DNA of 46,347 bases from Streptomyces aurantiacus (GCF_001418335.1 NZ_LIPP01000118.1:1-46347); one strand, 5' to 3'. Positions 27,401 through 35,498 are shown, counted from the first letter of the stretch. Notes: generated from the sequence alone by a model not told the origin. A program made the numbers and translations.

Positions 27401-27820
27401 CGGGCGCAGCGCGCGGCCGAGTTCGAGTTCGTCGCCGAGCGCCTTGTCCTCGGGCACCCGCACGGGCAGCGCGGGCCGCGGCTCCTGGGCGGGCCGCAGC
27501 GGTCGCAGGCCGGGGGCCGGTGCCTGGCGGGCCGCCGCGTAGAGGGACGGCGCGGTGAGATCGGGCAGGTCCTGGTCGTCCGGTTCCGGTACGGGCGGCC
27601 GGCCGGACCCCGGTGCCTCGTCGGGGCCGGGGACGAGCGGCGGGGCCGGTGACGCAGCGGCGGCGCGCAGGCCCCGGTTCAGCGGCGCGGTCGCGGAGGC
27701 GGGCAGCCTGCGGGCGAGCCAGAGCACGTCGAGCACCTGGTCGGCGTCCAGGTCCTGGCCGTACACCCCCAGGACCCGTAACGCCTCGGTGAGCCGTTCA
27801 GCGCCGCGCGCCATGGTCAC
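24455..27820 (-). CDS. SAV_2336-like multidomain protein: vWA, pseudokinase and degenerate MinD-like domain
   Basis: 1121 residues, the last gene of the operon; GTG at 27820 overlaps the MoxR stop (GTGA). After an N-terminal SAV_2336-type region come a vWA-like domain (about 179-300: [23 protein letters not shown]), then a kinase-like fold (about 566-815) beginning [20 protein letters not shown]. The kinase catalytic residues are lost: the HGDLKPAN position reads LGNFNADS and the DFG position DLS, so it is a pseudokinase. Residues about 879-1110 look like a MinD/ParA fold whose Walker A is degraded ([12 protein letters not shown]). It is probably the vWA scaffold component of the VMAP system, perhaps controlled by an upstream signal. 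Domain boundaries are approximate. Confidence 0.85.
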   Translation of the reverse strand: MTMARGAERLTEALRVLGVYGQDLDADQVLDVLWLARRLPASATAPLNRGLRAAAASPAPPLVPGPDEAPGSGRPPVPEPDDQDLPDLTAPSLYAAARQAPAPGLRPLRPAQEPRPALPVRVPEDKALGDELELGRALRPLRRRRASRHRLEVDEERTAAQLAESRLPDVVQRPVQERWLHLVLLVDDGLSMLLWHRLGAELRTLLERLGAFATTRVHGLDTRVAHAPHLRARPFQQDSAPLPTSTVNDPSGRTLVLVVSDGMGAAWRHGALHELLSAWAARGPVALLHTLPPQMWESSGIHAERWQATTRRIGGANTSWEITDRVLPADLASFDGIPVPVLEPTPAALRDWSHLLASPGTTVELPLLALPSRYAAVTSSRDLHSAQHFRDAATPEAYRLAAHLAAVSPLSVPVMRLVQSAVPWTAHTSHLAEVFLGGLVRPYPAPVPGPLPAKHLVFDFPDATKSVLLDAVPQSELLRTGRNIGRRIEQLAGNSPDFPAWLAHPDGLAQLPGTHRPFTSVERRLLTRFGVSVETTGGTERVERTPPPSAGTDDWAPLTDDDPRRLGPYELLGRRKGRRTVLYRAVDVRPDQGGPAVLRVPRPDLPTANARLIDVEAEVLTRLAGRYAPVLRGTGLTERPPWLATAPITDADPLEAQPPRLSDIAGLAYQRGAAPFDKLAGLLVGWHLASALNICHLSGLVLGNFNADSVFVLRRTVVLADLSDCVVDGQYLGSGPVPTVEDNVRSLGELLHLISTDTGPVAPGLPEDMHQWQGDIWDRLRLLVLRCLDPDPAGRPSAGTVADVLAQYIALTRAPQDGAEPPPSAGNTASEQVPLDLPPAGERLGPVDRPLRLSRFGAARREDEARLARLRVPLRRSRRLTLLGAYHYSGRATTTAVLGSLLATVRGEPVLALDGAAVNGTLDAFLTDRNPATVQTVAALPPGASYADIRALTTHLPSGLEVAAHRTGHRSPNTAHAQEYARVLARTAPYYSFVLTDWSPLRLGRPAEAVLRLTDRLILCCGTADWFLDAAVRTLDGVRAAGHRRLADEAIVVVTEIEGSVGRAPSAGFVRRLGIDAGQVVLVPFDRSLRSPGFRDLGRLRAATTRAFLDLAALAVGDGTR

Positions 27821-28767
27821 ATCGCGCCGGTGAGCTGGTGCAGTACGGCGTCCAGGAGGCCTTCCGCGTCGAGGTCGACCCCGCTGGTGCGCAGGAAGAC
27901 CGCGTTGAGCAGCTGGTCGGTGGCGAGTTCGCCCGGGGCGCGGCGGCGCAGGAACGCTTCGAGCAGGTCGTCGGCCTCCCGCAGCGCGTCCTCACCGAGG
28001 TGGGCGGCGACGATGGCGCGCAGCCGCTCCTCGTCGGGCACGTTCAGGCCGAGACGGACGCAGCGGCGCAGGAAGGCGGGCGGGAAGTCGCGTTCGCCGT
28101 TGCTGGTGATGACGACGACCGGGAACTCCGCGCACTGGACCAGTCCGTGGTGCACCCGGACGGCGCCGCGGTGGTCGGCGGTCTGCACCTCGACGTCGGC
28201 GAACTCCTCGGGCAGCCGACTGAGTTCCGGTATTTCGAAGACGCCCTCCTCGAACACGGTGAGCAGGTCGTTGGGGAGGTCGACGTCGCCCTTGTCCATC
28301 TCGTCGATGAGCAGGGCGCGCGGCACGACGGACGGCACCAGGGCCGTACCGAGCGGGCCGAGCCGGACGAACGTACCGATGGACGGCTCGCGTTCGCCGC
28401 GGTCCCGGCTGAGGGTCGTCTCGCGGAGCCTGCCGATCGCGTCGTACTGGTACAGGGCCTCGCGCACGGCGGAGCGGCTGTTGACGGGCCAGCGCAGCAG
28501 CTCGCCCAGGTTCAGCTCGTGTGCGACGGCCTTGGCGAGGGACGACTTGCCGGTGCCGGCCGGTCCGGTGACGAGCAGCGGGCGGCGCAGGTGGAGAGCG
28601 GCGTTGACCACGTCGGCGTGGAGCGGCTCGATCAGGTAGGGGAGTTCGGGGCGCACGGCCCGGTCGGGGGTGAAGCGGCGCCACGGCGGAGCCGACGGGA
28701 GGGTGACGGCCCGTGGTGTGCCGTCACCGCGGAAGAGGCGCCAGTCGGCCTCGGGAGCGGAAGTCAT
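27817..28767 (-). CDS. MoxR-family AAA+ ATPase of the VMAP system
   Basis: 316 residues. Walker A is GPAGTGKSS (about 68-76), Walker B is ALLIDEMD (151-158), and a sensor-type VVVITSNGERDFPPAFLRRC segment provides sensor 1 and the Arg finger region, all as in MoxR ATPases. It starts at an ATG overlapping the preceding stop (ATGA) and overlaps the next gene by four bases, so all three large proteins should be made in ratio. MoxR ATPases act with vWA partners as remodelling chaperones; here it would remodel or activate the trypsin-VMAP and vWA partners. Confidence 0.93.
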   Translation of the reverse strand: MTSAPEADWRLFRGDGTPRAVTLPSAPPWRRFTPDRAVRPELPYLIEPLHADVVNAALHLRRPLLVTGPAGTGKSSLAKAVAHELNLGELLRWPVNSRSAVREALYQYDAIGRLRETTLSRDRGEREPSIGTFVRLGPLGTALVPSVVPRALLIDEMDKGDVDLPNDLLTVFEEGVFEIPELSRLPEEFADVEVQTADHRGAVRVHHGLVQCAEFPVVVITSNGERDFPPAFLRRCVRLGLNVPDEERLRAIVAAHLGEDALREADDLLEAFLRRRAPGELATDQLLNAVFLRTSGVDLDAEGLLDAVLHQLTGAM

Positions 28768-30920
28768 GCGCTCTCCTGTGGTTCGGTCAGGTGCAGTCGG
28801 GGCACCGTGCGGTCGGCGTCGGCCCAGGCCAGGACGGGACGGCCGGGGTAGTCCAGCGGGTGCAGCATGGTGTTGGCGCGGTAGGAGCGCACCCCGTCCG
28901 GCAGTTCACGGGTGGCGACCTCGGCCATCTGCTTCACGACGTGCGAGTCCGTGTCCCGTCCGCGGTCCCACACCACGACCGGCACGCCCACGGCCAGACA
29001 CACCTGCACGACGGCGTCCCGGAGTCCCGCGGGCACGTCGACGGAGACACGCACCGCGTCGAGCTTCCGCATCAGTTCGGCGTAGATCTCGTTCGTGCTG
29101 AGAGACGCGTCGGAGAACACCAGCGTTGCTCCGGAGTCGAGACGGCTCCAGCGGCGGCGCCAGTCGGGCAGGAAACGCTCGTGCCGGCGCAGGAGTTCCG
29201 GGCAGTGCACGACCAGCGGGAACTCCACCCCCAGCACACCGGGGACGATCTCGTCGGGGCCACTGCCCTCCCACTCGTCGACGGGCAGGTTGAGGCTGGT
29301 GCGGTCCACGAGGACCTCCACGAGCGGCCGTTGCTCGTCGACGGCGGCGGGGTCGAGGGTCTCCAGGACCCGAAGGAGTTCGCGGGCCGCCTGCGAACCC
29401 GAGTACGCGGCCGACGTGTCGGTGGACACCTGCCGGAGGCCGGCCCCCTCGTCGCACCAGATCCGCAGCCGGTGCCGTCCCGGGTCCGCCCGGGTGACCT
29501 GTACCAGGACCCTGACGCGGGCGGACCGGGTGCGCATCACCCGCGCCCACTCCTGGGCGTCCGAACGCCGCTCGGCCAGTGCCGAGCGCGGAATGGCGAG
29601 TCGTACGGCGACCCCGTCGGACCAGATCCGCAGGCCCGCGCGCTGCGGTCCGGGGCACAGCACGCTCACGTACTCCATGACGCGCAGGAGCGCGGGGACC
29701 CTGGGTTCGCCGTCGTCGGAGCGGCCGTCGCCCGTCAGTGTCTCCAGATGGTCGATCAATGCGTCGAGCGTCTCGCCGCCGGGGAACGCCGCGGCCAGCG
29801 GCAGGGCCGCGCGGACCGCCTCGGCGAACCGGCCGAGCACGGCCTTGTCGATGCCGCGCAGGAGCTGGTGGAGGCGCGCGTACTCCCTCGGGGAGAGCAG
29901 CCGGGGCACCCGGTGGAGCCGTCCCGCGGTCAGTGCGTGGTCCGCCTCCTCCGGGTTGTTGCGGCGCAGGAGTTCGACGAGGGCCGCCAGGGCGCGCGGG
30001 TGGGTGAGGAGGAAGGCGGCGAACTCCTCCACCGTCGGCGGCAGGACCTCGCCGCCGTGCCCGACACCGCAGGCACGGGCGAGTCTGCGGGCGCAGTCGC
30101 CGCGCCCGACCGCCGACGGCAGCGCGCGCTCGATCGCCTCGGTGAGCAGGGTGAAGGCGGGGTCCTCCGGGTCGACGGGCCCGGGTTCCTCGGCGTCGAG
30201 GACACCCAGGGGCCGCAGCTCCGCCTCCACGTGCTGCCAGGGGATGGCCCAGCTGCGGCGGACCAGCTGCTGGGGGCTGTAGGGCAGCGGCTTTCCGGTG
30301 TCCGGATCGTGGGGCGGCATGAAGTGGGCGGTCATCAGGCCCACGACGGCCCTGCTCTGCCGGTGCCACAGGGGGCCACCGCTGTAGCCGGGGCCGACGG
30401 CCATGCCGGTGGCCGCGCCGTCGAGGTAGCCGACCGGCCCTTCGAGGGACTTGACCGTCAGTTCGGCGAAGGTGGCGCTGTGGCCGCTGCCGTGCCGGAC
30501 GGTCACCCGCTGGTCGGCCGACATCGCGATACGGCGGGGCGGCGGGAACGTACTGCCGGGTGGTGCGTCGACCCGCAGCACGGCGAGATCACCGTGCCAC
30601 TCGTCGTCCCCCTCGTGGACCGCTCCGCCCGCCTTGTGGCGCGGTGCGATCCAGTGCGCCACTCGCGCGGGGTAGCGTTCGGAGCCGCGCGGTCCCCTGA
30701 GGACGACGTCGAGTTCGTCGGGGCCCGGTGGCCGGCTATCGAACAGAGCCCTGCCCAAGGCGTCGTTGACGACGTGTGCGCAGGTCAGAACGGTGTCGCT
30801 GTCGAGTACGAGTCCGGCCCCGGCCGTTCTGCCGTCCCGCGCACGCGGTATGGACGCGGCGAACGGACCCTGGTCCTGGTCCTCGTCGGGCGCCGGCCCG
30901 AGGGCTCTGAACCAGCCCAC
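28764..30920 (-). CDS. Trypsin-like protease fused to vWA-MoxR-associated (VMAP) region
   Basis: 718 residues, GTG start with a GGAG four bases after it is predicted from the end of the small upstream gene (3-base gap). The N-terminal domain (about 20-200) is a chymotrypsin-fold protease with an intact triad: TCAHVV (His49), GDLAVL (Asp111) and GPGYSGGPL (Ser180). No signal peptide is present, so it acts inside the cell. Residues about 250-420 are helical (VMAP-M-like). The C-terminal about 280 residues fit VMAP-C (LVVHCPELLRRHERFLPDWRRRW, then VPVVVWDRG). In VMAP ternary systems the protease is the presumed effector, kept silent until the MoxR/vWA module responds to a trigger. Confidence 0.9.
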   Translation of the reverse strand: MGWFRALGPAPDEDQDQGPFAASIPRARDGRTAGAGLVLDSDTVLTCAHVVNDALGRALFDSRPPGPDELDVVLRGPRGSERYPARVAHWIAPRHKAGGAVHEGDDEWHGDLAVLRVDAPPGSTFPPPRRIAMSADQRVTVRHGSGHSATFAELTVKSLEGPVGYLDGAATGMAVGPGYSGGPLWHRQSRAVVGLMTAHFMPPHDPDTGKPLPYSPQQLVRRSWAIPWQHVEAELRPLGVLDAEEPGPVDPEDPAFTLLTEAIERALPSAVGRGDCARRLARACGVGHGGEVLPPTVEEFAAFLLTHPRALAALVELLRRNNPEEADHALTAGRLHRVPRLLSPREYARLHQLLRGIDKAVLGRFAEAVRAALPLAAAFPGGETLDALIDHLETLTGDGRSDDGEPRVPALLRVMEYVSVLCPGPQRAGLRIWSDGVAVRLAIPRSALAERRSDAQEWARVMRTRSARVRVLVQVTRADPGRHRLRIWCDEGAGLRQVSTDTSAAYSGSQAARELLRVLETLDPAAVDEQRPLVEVLVDRTSLNLPVDEWEGSGPDEIVPGVLGVEFPLVVHCPELLRRHERFLPDWRRRWSRLDSGATLVFSDASLSTNEIYAELMRKLDAVRVSVDVPAGLRDAVVQVCLAVGVPVVVWDRGRDTDSHVVKQMAEVATRELPDGVRSYRANTMLHPLDYPGRPVLAWADADRTVPRLHLTEPQESA

Positions 30921-30923
30921 GGA

Positions 30924-31331
30924 TCACTCCGCGCCGGTTGTCGCACCGTCGTCGGCGCCCGCCGCGGGCTGCCAGCTGGCGGTGACGGTGAGGTGGGCCT
31001 GTCCGTTGCCGCCGACGATCCCGAGCCGGAGGTCCTGTCCGACCTGGACACCGAACGTCACGCTGATGTCGGACGGCGGCCGTGGCGCGGCCACGACGGC
31101 GTCGTGCACCTCCTGAAGGAGGGGGCCGAGCGGGCGCAGGGCCAGGCGCAGGGTCCCGATGGCCACGTCGGCGGCGGCCCGGCCGCCCCTGCTCACGGGT
31201 ACGGCCCTGCCCATCCCTTCGGGCAGATCGTCGTCGGGGCCGGCCGCCCCCTGGTCCTGGGCGGCGGTGAACAGGAATCTGACGGGCGTACCGTCGTCGA
31301 GCTCCAGGTCTGCTGCGGTTGAGGTGGGCAC
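30924..31331 (-). CDS. Trypsin-co-occurring domain 1 (CU044_2847-like) small protein
   Basis: 135 residues from GTG at 31331. This start is preferred because codons upstream (TCA, CCT, AAT, GTT) lack the GC-rich third positions of real coding sequence, and the family begins just before ADLELDDGTPVRFLF. In-frame ATGs at 31364 and 31370 are alternatives. No ribosome-binding site is visible ahead of any of them, so the gene may be leaderless. Pattern DISVTFGVQVGQDLRLGIVGGNGQAHLTVTASW is typical of the domain found beside trypsin-like proteases in conflict operons. First gene of the VMAP operon, three bases upstream of the protease gene. Probably a regulator or partner of the protease. Confidence 0.8.
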   Translation of the reverse strand: MPTSTAADLELDDGTPVRFLFTAAQDQGAAGPDDDLPEGMGRAVPVSRGGRAAADVAIGTLRLALRPLGPLLQEVHDAVVAAPRPPSDISVTFGVQVGQDLRLGIVGGNGQAHLTVTASWQPAAGADDGATTGAE

Positions 31332-31594
31332 AACGACATTGTGGCGCAGGGCAGGCCATGACATGGGCATGTGTGGACAACTCGGTTACGGGGGGAAAGG
31401 GCCGGCCGCCCCCTCGGAGAGCCGGTGCCCGGGAGAGCCTGTGCGGTGACCTTGGGCACTTCGGTGACAGAGTGGGCATGCATTCCGGACCCGGGGGCAG
31501 GTGGTCCCGACCCCCGGGAGTGACACACGCCTGCACAGGGCCACGGAACAGCCACGGAACAGCCACGGAACCGGAACGGAAGGCAGCACCGAAC
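31332..31594. other. Divergent control region between VMAP operon and aldehyde dehydrogenase
   Basis: 263 bases carrying the 11-base repeat array at 31541-31573, and otherwise no recognisable promoter. A short AT-poor stretch precedes the VMAP start; promoter assignment needs mapping data. Confidence 0.4.
31541..31573 (+). repeat. 11-base tandem repeat upstream of aldehyde dehydrogenase
   Basis: CCACGGAACAG occurs at 31541 and 31552, with a third degenerate copy (CCACGGAACC) at 31563, ending about 20 bases before the start codon. Possible leader or regulatory iteron. Confidence 0.75.
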
Positions 31595-33142
31595 ATGTCG
31601 GGACAGCAGTCGGGTCAGCGGTTGGGACAGCGGTCGGGCCACGAGGCGCAGCGGACGATTCACGTGGGCGGGCAGTGGCGTGCCGCCGCTTCGGGAGCCA
31701 CCCGGGACGTCCTCGACCCGGCGGACGCCAAGCCGTTCGCGGTGGTCGCGGAAGGCGGCGTGCCGGACACGGACGCGGCTGTCGAGGCCGCCCGGCAGGC
31801 CTTCGACCACGGAGCGTGGCCGCGGACCCCCGTCACGGAGCGGGCCGCCCTCCTGCGCCGGGTCGCCGACCTCCTCGTCCGCGACCGCGAGCGGCTCGGA
31901 CTGCTGGAGAGCCGGGACGCGGGCAAGACGCTGGAGGAGGGGCGGGTCGACATCGACTGCGTCGCCGACGCCTTCCGGTACTTCGCCGATCTCGTCGTCG
32001 GTGAGGGCGGCGGGCGGGTCGTCGACGCAGGATCGGACGACATCCACAGCGTCGTCGTGCACGAACCCCTCGGCGTCTGCGCGATGATCACGCCCTGGAA
32101 CTACCCACTGCTGCAAGCCAGCTGGAAGATCGCGCCCGCCCTCGCCGCGGGGAACACCTTCGTCGTCAAGCCCAGCGAGATCACCCCGCTGACCACCGTC
32201 GCCCTCATCGACCTGCTCGTCGAGGCCGGGCTGCCCGCCGGAGTGGCCAACATCGTCACAGGACCCGGGCACAGTGTCGGCGCCCGCCTCGCCGAGCACC
32301 CGGACGTCGACCTCGTCTCCTTCACCGGCGGCCTCACCAGCGGCACGAAGGTCGCGCAGGCCGCCGCCGTCACCGTGAAGAAGGTCGCCCTCGAACTCGG
32401 CGGCAAGAACCCCAACGTCGTCTTCGCCGACGCCTGCGCCACCGAGGAGGGCTTCGACACCGCCGTCGACCAGGCGCTGAACGCCGCGTTCATCCACAGC
32501 GGCCAGGTCTGCTCGGCGGGCTCCCGGCTCATCGTCGAGGAGTCGGTCCGCGACCGCTTCGTCACCGAACTGGCGCGGCGGGCCGAGCGCATCCGGCTCG
32601 GCCGTGGCACCGAGGAGGGCGTCGAGTGCGGCCCGCTCGTCTCCGCCGAACAGCGCGAGAAGACCGAGGGCTACGTGGCCTCCGCCCTCGCGGAGGGCGC
32701 GGTGCTGCGGACCGGCGGCGCCCGCCCCGACCCCTCCGACGTACGCCCCGCCACCGGCTACTTCTACGAGCCGACCGTCCTCGACCAGTGCCACCGCGAG
32801 ATGCGCGTCGTACGGGAAGAGGTGTTCGGGCCGGTCCTGACGGTGGAGACCTTCCGTACGGAGGACGAGGCCGTCGCGCTCGCCAACGACACGGAGTACG
32901 GGCTCGCGGGCGGCGTCTGGACCGCCGACGCGGGGCGCGCCCGGCGCGTGGCCGGACGCCTGCGGCACGGCACCGTCTGGATCAACGACTTCCACCCCTA
33001 CCTTCCGCAGGCGGAGTGGGGCGGTTTCGGCAAGAGCGGGGTCGGCCGCGAGCTCGGCCCCGCGGGACTCGCCGAATACCGCGAGACGAAGCACGTGTAC
33101 CAGAACCTCGCGCCGAAGCCGGTCAGGTGGTTCGCGGGCTGA
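31595..33142 (+). CDS. Aldehyde dehydrogenase (betaine/aminoaldehyde-type)
   Basis: 515 residues from ATG at 31595 with GGAAGG upstream. An NAD(P)-dependent enzyme of the ALDH superfamily: MITPWNYPLLQASWKIAPALAAG binds cofactor, catalytic Glu267 is in ALELGGKN and the nucleophilic Cys306 in SGQVCSAGSR; the ending EYRETKHVYQNL is typical of betaine-aldehyde-type enzymes. The first about 20 Gln/Gly/Ser residues are a variable leader. It may oxidise betaine aldehyde or an aminobutyraldehyde; the substrate cannot be settled here. It is divergent from the VMAP operon and ends at a hairpin plus a dispersed repeat. Confidence 0.9.
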   Translation: MSGQQSGQRLGQRSGHEAQRTIHVGGQWRAAASGATRDVLDPADAKPFAVVAEGGVPDTDAAVEAARQAFDHGAWPRTPVTERAALLRRVADLLVRDRERLGLLESRDAGKTLEEGRVDIDCVADAFRYFADLVVGEGGGRVVDAGSDDIHSVVVHEPLGVCAMITPWNYPLLQASWKIAPALAAGNTFVVKPSEITPLTTVALIDLLVEAGLPAGVANIVTGPGHSVGARLAEHPDVDLVSFTGGLTSGTKVAQAAAVTVKKVALELGGKNPNVVFADACATEEGFDTAVDQALNAAFIHSGQVCSAGSRLIVEESVRDRFVTELARRAERIRLGRGTEEGVECGPLVSAEQREKTEGYVASALAEGAVLRTGGARPDPSDVRPATGYFYEPTVLDQCHREMRVVREEVFGPVLTVETFRTEDEAVALANDTEYGLAGGVWTADAGRARRVAGRLRHGTVWINDFHPYLPQAEWGGFGKSGVGRELGPAGLAEYRETKHVYQNLAPKPVRWFAG

Positions 33143-33146
33143 CGCT

Positions 33147-33177
33147 CTGAACGGGGCCCGCCAGGGCCCGCGTTCAG
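33147..33177 (+). terminator. Terminator hairpin after aldehyde dehydrogenase
   Basis: CTGAAC...GTTCAG outer pairs with GGGCCC/GGGCCC inner pairs and one small bulge form a long GC-rich stem starting five bases after the stop. Confidence 0.7.
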
Positions 33178-33205
33178 GGGCGCGGGGAACTGCGCGACAA
33201 GCCCC
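33176..33205 (+). repeat. Dispersed GC-rich repeat, copy 2
   Basis: GGGGCGCGGGGAACTGCGCG followed by ACAAGCCCCC; matches copy 1 at 21325-21354 (opposite strand). It sits between the ALDH terminator and the convergent AhpD-like gene. Confidence 0.75.
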
Positions 33206-33232
33206 CACCGGCCGGCAGCCGACGCACCACCG

Positions 33233-33760
33233 TCACTTGTACTGCCCGGCCGTGTAGTGGCCGGGCGTGAGCCGACACGCCACCCCGAACCGGTTCCACG
33301 CGTTGATCACCGTGATCGCGGCGATCAACCGGGTCAGTTCGCCCTCGTCGAAGTGGCGCGCGGCGGTTTCGAACACCGCGTCCGGGACGAAGCCGTCCGT
33401 CAGCACCGTCACCGCCTCGGTCAGCGCGAGCGCCGCGAGCTCCTTCTCCGTGTAGAAGTGCCGCGACTCCTCCCAGGCGCTGAGCTGGATGATCCGCTCG
33501 ACGCTCTCTCCCGCCGCGAGCGCGTCCTTCGTGTGCATGTCGAGACAGAACGCGCAGTGGTTGAGCTGCGAGGCGCGGATCTTCACCAGCTCAAGGAGCA
33601 CCGGGTCGACTCCGTCCCGGGCCGCCGCGTCGAGCCGGACCATGGCCTTGTAGACCTCGGGGGCGTACTTGGTCCACTGGAGCCGGGGGGCTTCCTCGGC
33701 GGCGTACTGGGTGGTCGCGGGGGTTGTGGGGGTCGTCTGTGTCGTCTGCGCTGTGGTCAT
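33233..33760 (-). CDS. AhpD-like carboxymuconolactone decarboxylase-family protein
   Basis: 175 residues from ATG at 33760; a longer ORF upstream is not needed. A Thr/Gln-rich head (about 1-20) is followed by the family core with a redox CxxC and His: LNHCAFCLDMHTKDALAAGES. Such proteins are small alpha-helical peroxidase-like or disulphide reductases, often induced by oxidative or organic stress. It is divergent from the MocR gene at 33808; the 47-base gap carries half of the MocR-type direct repeat. Control by that regulator is likely. Confidence 0.87.
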   Translation of the reverse strand: MTTAQTTQTTPTTPATTQYAAEEAPRLQWTKYAPEVYKAMVRLDAAARDGVDPVLLELVKIRASQLNHCAFCLDMHTKDALAAGESVERIIQLSAWEESRHFYTEKELAALALTEAVTVLTDGFVPDAVFETAARHFDEGELTRLIAAITVINAWNRFGVACRLTPGHYTAGQYK

Positions 33761-33794
33761 GTCCTCGACCCTACGAGCGAGGCAGCCCAGGAGT

Positions 33795-33830
33795 ATGGTC
33801 CATTTCCATGGCTGGATCATGGGCCACTTT
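33795..33830. promoter_or_regulatory. Direct repeat ATGG(T/G)CCA overlapping MocR start
   Basis: ATGGTCCATTT at 33795 and ATGGGCCACTTT at 33819 are direct repeats 24 bases apart, a spacing near two helical turns and typical of MocR-type operators. The first lies in the AhpD/MocR intergenic gap; the second covers the first codons of the regulator. TATGGT (33794) is also a plausible -10 box, which would make the mocR transcript nearly leaderless. Confidence 0.55.
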
Positions 33831-35253
33831 CGGGGTGGACCTGCACATCGACGTCGCGCGTACCGGCTCCGGCCTGCGCAGAGGCCTCACCGACGCGTTG
33901 CGGGAGGCGGTGCGCGGCGGGCGGCTCGCCCCGGGTACCCGGCTGCCGTCGTCCCGGTCCCTCGCCGGCGACCTCGGCGTCGCCCGCAACACGGTCGCCG
34001 ACGCGTACGCCGACCTCGTCGCCGAGGGCTGGCTCACCGCCCGCCAGGGCTCGGGCACCCGGGTGGCGCGGCGGACGGTGCCGGTCCCGGCCTCCGCCGC
34101 GCGCCGGCCCCGCGCGCCCGAGGGACCCGCGTACGACTTCGTCCCCGGCACCCCGGACCTCGCCTCGTTCCCGCGCGCCGAGTGGCTCAAGGCGACCCGC
34201 CGGGCCCTCACGGCGGCACCGAACGACGCCTTCGGTTACGGGGACCCGCGCGGCCGTGTCGAACTGCGCACCGCCCTCGCGGGCTACCTCGCCCGCGCCC
34301 GTGGCGTACGCGCCGACCCCGAACACCTCCTCATCTGCTCCGGGTTCGTCCACGGGCTGATGCTGCTCGGGGAGGTACTGCGGCAGCGGGGCGCGCGGAC
34401 GCTCGCCGTGGAGTCGTACGGGCTCGATGTGCACCGGCGGCTGATCGACCGGGCGGGACTGGAGTCGGTACCGCTGCCGTTCGACGAACTGGGCACGCGG
34501 ACCGACGTGCTGACCGAGCGGGGCAAGGGCGGAGGCACGGGCAGCGACAAGGACGCAGGCGCGGGCGGGGCCGAGGCCGGTGCCGTGGGGGCGGTGCTGC
34601 TGACACCCGCGCACCAGTTCCCGATGGGCGTGCCGCTGCACCCGGACCGCCGGGCCGGTGTCGTCGACTGGGCGCGGCGCACGGGCGGGCTGATCCTGGA
34701 GGACGACTACGACGGGGAGTTCCGCTACGACCGGCAGCCCGTGGGCGCCCTCCAGGGCCTCGACCCGGACCGCGTGGTGTACTTCGGCACCGCCAGCAAG
34801 TCACTCGCCCCCGGCCTGCGCCTCGGCTGGCTGGTCCTGCCGCCGGACCTGGCAGCCGAGGTCGTGGCGGCGAAGGGCGGCGCGGACTGGTCGTGCGGGG
34901 TCCTGGACCAGCTGACACTGGCGGAGTTCATCACCTCGGGCGCGTACGACCGTCATGTGCGCGCCTCCCGCCTCCGGTACCGGCGCCGCCGCGACCAGCT
35001 CGTCTCGGCCCTGGCGGATCGCGCCCCGTCGGTCACGGCCACCGGCATCGCGGCCGGGTTCCACGCGGTGCTCCGGCTCCCGCCCGGCACCGAGCGGTCG
35101 GTGGTCCGGACGGCGGCCTGGCACGGCCTGGCCGACTACCGCCACCCCGCCGCCACGACTCCACCGGTGGACGCCCTGGTCGTCGGCTACGGGACCCCGT
35201 CGGACAGCGGCTGGCCGGCAGCACTGGAAACACTGTGCGCGGCACTCTCCTAA
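33808..35253 (+). CDS. MocR/PdxR-family GntR-aminotransferase transcriptional regulator
   Basis: 481 residues from ATG at 33808; GTG at 33835 is an alternative start. The winged HTH of the GntR type is at about 15-85 (GGRLAPGTRLPSSRSLAGDLGVARNTVADAYADLVAEGWLTARQGSGT). The rest is an aspartate-aminotransferase fold with the PLP Lys in YFGTASKSLAPGLRLGW (Lys331). A Gly/Ala/Asp/Lys-rich insert is at about 233-255. Such regulators sense PLP or aminotransferase-like ligands and repress or activate a divergent gene; here the partner is the AhpD-like gene. Confidence 0.93.
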   Translation: MAGSWATFGVDLHIDVARTGSGLRRGLTDALREAVRGGRLAPGTRLPSSRSLAGDLGVARNTVADAYADLVAEGWLTARQGSGTRVARRTVPVPASAARRPRAPEGPAYDFVPGTPDLASFPRAEWLKATRRALTAAPNDAFGYGDPRGRVELRTALAGYLARARGVRADPEHLLICSGFVHGLMLLGEVLRQRGARTLAVESYGLDVHRRLIDRAGLESVPLPFDELGTRTDVLTERGKGGGTGSDKDAGAGGAEAGAVGAVLLTPAHQFPMGVPLHPDRRAGVVDWARRTGGLILEDDYDGEFRYDRQPVGALQGLDPDRVVYFGTASKSLAPGLRLGWLVLPPDLAAEVVAAKGGADWSCGVLDQLTLAEFITSGAYDRHVRASRLRYRRRRDQLVSALADRAPSVTATGIAAGFHAVLRLPPGTERSVVRTAAWHGLADYRHPAATTPPVDALVVGYGTPSDSGWPAALETLCAALS

Positions 35254-35379
35254 GGGCTGCCCCGTAACTCCCGACTCCCGGCGGGCGCACGACGACAGCT
35301 ACGGCGCCTCGCGGCGTCGGTCGCAGTCGCTCGCATGGTGGACGGCGGCAGCTGTCCCCCGGACGTGCCCGGTAGGCTC

Positions 35380-35460
35380 GCTCCCGGGCCGTGACTGGCG
35401 CGCTGGGATGGGATCGACCATCGGGGAGCGGCCCGGGAACTGTGTGCCGTGCGCCTGGGC
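35380..35460 (+). ncRNA. ZTP (pfl) riboswitch upstream of glyA
   Basis: The conserved core is present in order. A P1 stem pairs CCCGGGCCG (35383-35391) with CGGCCCGGG (35429-35437). GTGACTGGCG follows at 35391, then a P2 hairpin (GATGG...CCATC, 35408-35422), GGGGAGCG at 35423, and the 3' domain GTGCCGTGCGCCTGGGC ending 35460. The order and the CGCCTGGGC end match the pfl/ZTP motif, whose ligand is ZTP/ZMP, the alarmone of folate or purine stress. It ends about 38 bases before the glyA start and thus controls glyA, probably at translation or early termination. Confidence 0.85.
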
Positions 35461-35498
35461 CGAACCGTGAACGCCGAACGCCACGTCCGGAGGCCGTC

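Noticed and set aside
25160..27652. 830-codon plus-strand frame opposite the SAV_2336-like gene
   Set aside because: It is a shadow of the minus-strand coding sequence, with no start signal.
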